64,000 bases of DNA from Methylocystis rosea (lineage in GTDB: Bacteria > Pseudomonadota > Alphaproteobacteria > Rhizobiales > Beijerinckiaceae): positions 2,207,501 through 2,271,500 of the forward strand of contig NZ_CP034086.1 of NCBI RefSeq assembly GCF_003855495.1. The letters run 5' to 3'. The notes below the pieces were generated by a model. It saw only the letters and a list, made by a program, of their open reading frames with translations. It made no database searches and had not been told where the DNA came from. Below are positions 62,695 through 64,000 of this stretch, piece by piece. The number at the start of each line of letters is the position of its first letter. The stretch's first letter is position 1. The translations under genes were made by a program, and so were the position numbers.

Positions 62695-62824
62695 CTAACC
62701 GTCCTTGCCCGCCGGCGTCGTCGCCGCGTCCGGCGACTTGTGGGTTTTGCGGTCCAATCCGTCAAGAACCGCCAATTTGCATTTCGCGGGACGCCGCCCA
62801 CATAGGCCGCAAGGAGCCTTCATC

Positions 62825-63703
62825 ATGAGAAGAATTATCGGCGTTTACCCCGCCCCGGACTCCATGCACTGGGTCGGCGACGGTTTTCCCGTACGCTCGC
62901 TGTTTTCGCATCACCAACATGGCGCACAGGTGAGCCCCTTTTTGCTGTTCGACTACGCGGGACCGTTTGACTTTTCACCGACGCCCGAGCGCCGCGGCGT
63001 CGGCGCCCATCCGCATCGCGGCTTCGAAACGGTGACGATCGTCCTGGACGGCGAACTGGCGCATCGCGACTCGACCGGCGCCGGCGGACTGATCGGTCCC
63101 GGCGACGTGCAATGGATGCGCGCCGCTTCCGGCGTCGTTCACGAGGAATATCATTCCGAAAGCTTCGGCAAGTCGGGCGGACGGTTCGAGGTCGTGCAGC
63201 TTTGGGTCAATCTGCCGGCGCGCGAGAAGATGAGCCCGCCGCGCTACCAGACCCTCCTCGACAAGGACATTCCGCGCGTCGATCTGCCCGGCAACGCCGG
63301 GCTTGTTCGCGTCATCGCCGGCGAATTCGAGGGCCATCGCGGACCGGCGCAAACCGCGACGCCGATTGACCTGTGGGACGTGCGGATCGACGCGGGAAAG
63401 AGCGCCCGATTCACGCTGCCGGAAAACCATACAGCGCTTGTCGCCATTCTCGAAGGAACGGCCGAAGTCAATGGCGAGAAGATCGCACGCGCCACGGATG
63501 TTGTCGTATTCGAGGAGGAAGGCGGAGACATCGCCTTTGAAGCCAACAATGACGTGAAGCTGATCGTCATGAGCGGCGAACCGATTGACGAGCCCGTGGC
63601 GCAACAAGGTCCGTTCGTGATGAATACGCGGGACGAGTTGCGGCAGGCCTTCGCCGATTATCAGTCGGGACGGTTCGGCGTCATCGCGCCGCAGGGCGGC
63701 TAA
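62825..63703 (+). CDS. Pirin family protein
   Basis: 292 residues from ATG 62825 behind AAGGAG. Bicupin with metal ligands GVGAHPHRGFETVTIVLDGE and GDVQWMRAASGVVHEEYHSE, then FEVVQLWVNLPAREKMSPPR. The N-terminus MHWVGDGFPVRSLFSHHQHG is typical. Bacterial pirins include quercetinase-like dioxygenases and regulators of metabolic enzymes; the role here cannot be told. The stop is immediately followed by the dispersed repeat at 63703. Confidence 0.92.
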   Translation: MRRIIGVYPAPDSMHWVGDGFPVRSLFSHHQHGAQVSPFLLFDYAGPFDFSPTPERRGVGAHPHRGFETVTIVLDGELAHRDSTGAGGLIGPGDVQWMRAASGVVHEEYHSESFGKSGGRFEVVQLWVNLPAREKMSPPRYQTLLDKDIPRVDLPGNAGLVRVIAGEFEGHRGPAQTATPIDLWDVRIDAGKSARFTLPENHTALVAILEGTAEVNGEKIARATDVVVFEEEGGDIAFEANNDVKLIVMSGEPIDEPVAQQGPFVMNTRDELRQAFADYQSGRFGVIAPQGG

Positions 63704-63812
63704 AGCGCTATCGATCACATGGACTCATGTGATCGATAGCAATCGCTCAAAAGCAAATGTCGGAGCAGGTTCTCATCGAAAAGGTCTGTGAGCCTTTTGG
63801 GAACCTGCTCTA
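63703..63812 (-). repeat. Dispersed ~110-bp double-hairpin repeat, copy 2 (inverted)
   Basis: GATCACATG-gact-CATGTGATC is followed by GAGCAGGTT...AACCTGCTC around AAAAGG...CCTTTT. Read on the minus strand it aligns with 46061-46172. It overlaps the stop codons of both flanking convergent genes. Confidence 0.92.
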
Positions 63813-64000
63813 AGAGGAAGCGCTGCTGCGACGCGCCGCCAATCTCAGCTCTTCGATCGTCGCCGCCAACGAAGTGAATTCCACCGGCTTGGTGAGAAAA
63901 GCGTCGACTCCGGCGGCGCGGGCGGCGCGCTCGTCTTCTTCGCGCGCGCTGGCCGTAAGCACCAATATGGGCGTGCGCGGCGCGCCTGCCCGCGCCTCGG
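63810..64000 (-). CDS. Receiver-domain protein, C-terminal part (partial)
   Basis: An open frame enters from the right edge and stops at TAG 63812-63810. The 62 visible residues, including RTPILVLTASAREEDERAAR, then AGVDAFLTKPVEFTSLAATI, are the last strands and helices of a response-regulator receiver domain (conserved Thr-Ala in LTA and Lys-Pro in LTKP). It may be the end of a hybrid sensor kinase or a single-domain regulator; the phosphorylated Asp is outside the window. Confidence 0.85.
   Translation of the reverse strand, partial: EARAGAPRTPILVLTASAREEDERAARAAGVDAFLTKPVEFTSLAATIEELRLAARRSSASS

Noticed and set aside
62695..62780. A guanidine-II riboswitch in front of the Gdx-like gene
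   Set aside because: A stem GTCGCCG-gacg-CGGCGAC is present, but the loop is not the required ACGR and a second matching hairpin is missing.

Overview
The window looks like a chromosomal segment of a high-G+C alphaproteobacterium of the Rhizobiales (Hyphomicrobiales) type. Grounds: atpHAGDC gene order without atpIBEF, a perfect alphaproteobacterial LexA box (GAAC-N7-GAAC) in front of recA, an Irr-type Fur regulator, the rplU-rpmA-GNAT-obgE cluster, a class I PHA synthase and a methylmalonyl-CoA mutase. A methylotroph or methanotroph such as Methylocystis or Methylosinus would fit, but no methane- or methanol-oxidation gene is present, so the genus is an inference.

Layout. 1-9.5 kb: housekeeping and accessory genes (DUF6494 protein, methylmalonyl-CoA mutase, Cys-rich secreted protein, PsiE, MOSC protein, cytochrome c, UspF-like protein, secreted GH17 glucanase, methyltransferase plus YheT-like hydrolase, HNH protein). 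9.7-25.7 kb: a Mu-like transposable element, almost entirely on the minus strand. It keeps the early region (divergent repressor, small DNA-binding protein, transposase A, ATPase B, GemA-like protein) and two Mor-like activators with palindromic operators. It also keeps a Mu I-type protease/scaffold protein with a duplicated protease-like domain and a 63-residue repeat tail cut by an amber codon. No head, tail or lysis genes are seen. Between the early and middle genes sits a cargo block: an OLD/TOPRIM ATPase and a UvrD-like helicase with overlapping ends (Gabija-like GajA/GajB), a small ORF and a RES-domain protein.

25.8-37.5 kb: core genes. These are SOS-controlled recA, alaS overlapping a cyclic-nucleotide-gated K+ channel, the F1 ATP synthase operon and methylthioadenosine phosphorylase. 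37.4-42 kb: a ParD/ParE remnant that appears to have landed at the 3' end of mtnP, an AT-rich secreted protein, adenine phosphoribosyltransferase, a YafK-type L,D-transpeptidase, a Gly/Tyr-rich secreted protein and two related secreted Cys-rich proteins, one with a Kazal domain. 42-46 kb: a fluoride riboswitch with crcB, a spermidine-synthase-like protein, and rplU-rpmA-GNAT-obgE. 46-64 kb: small secreted or repeat proteins, O-methyltransferase, oligoendopeptidase F, lytic transglycosylase, Irr, exported peroxiredoxin, PhaC, dihydrolipoyl dehydrogenase, a large membrane-anchored alpha/beta hydrolase, rpmI-rplT, a vertebrate-AGAT-like amidinotransferase facing a guanidinium-exporter-like SMR protein, pirin, and the end of a receiver-domain protein.

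Several families of palindromic intergenic repeats are dispersed through the core. One ~110-bp family occurs twice in opposite orientation (46.1 kb and 63.7 kb). The most interesting parts are the defence-like cargo in the Mu-like element, the fusion of a duplicated helical domain to a MuA-type beta-barrel, the amber-split repeat tail, and the parDE/mtnP junction.
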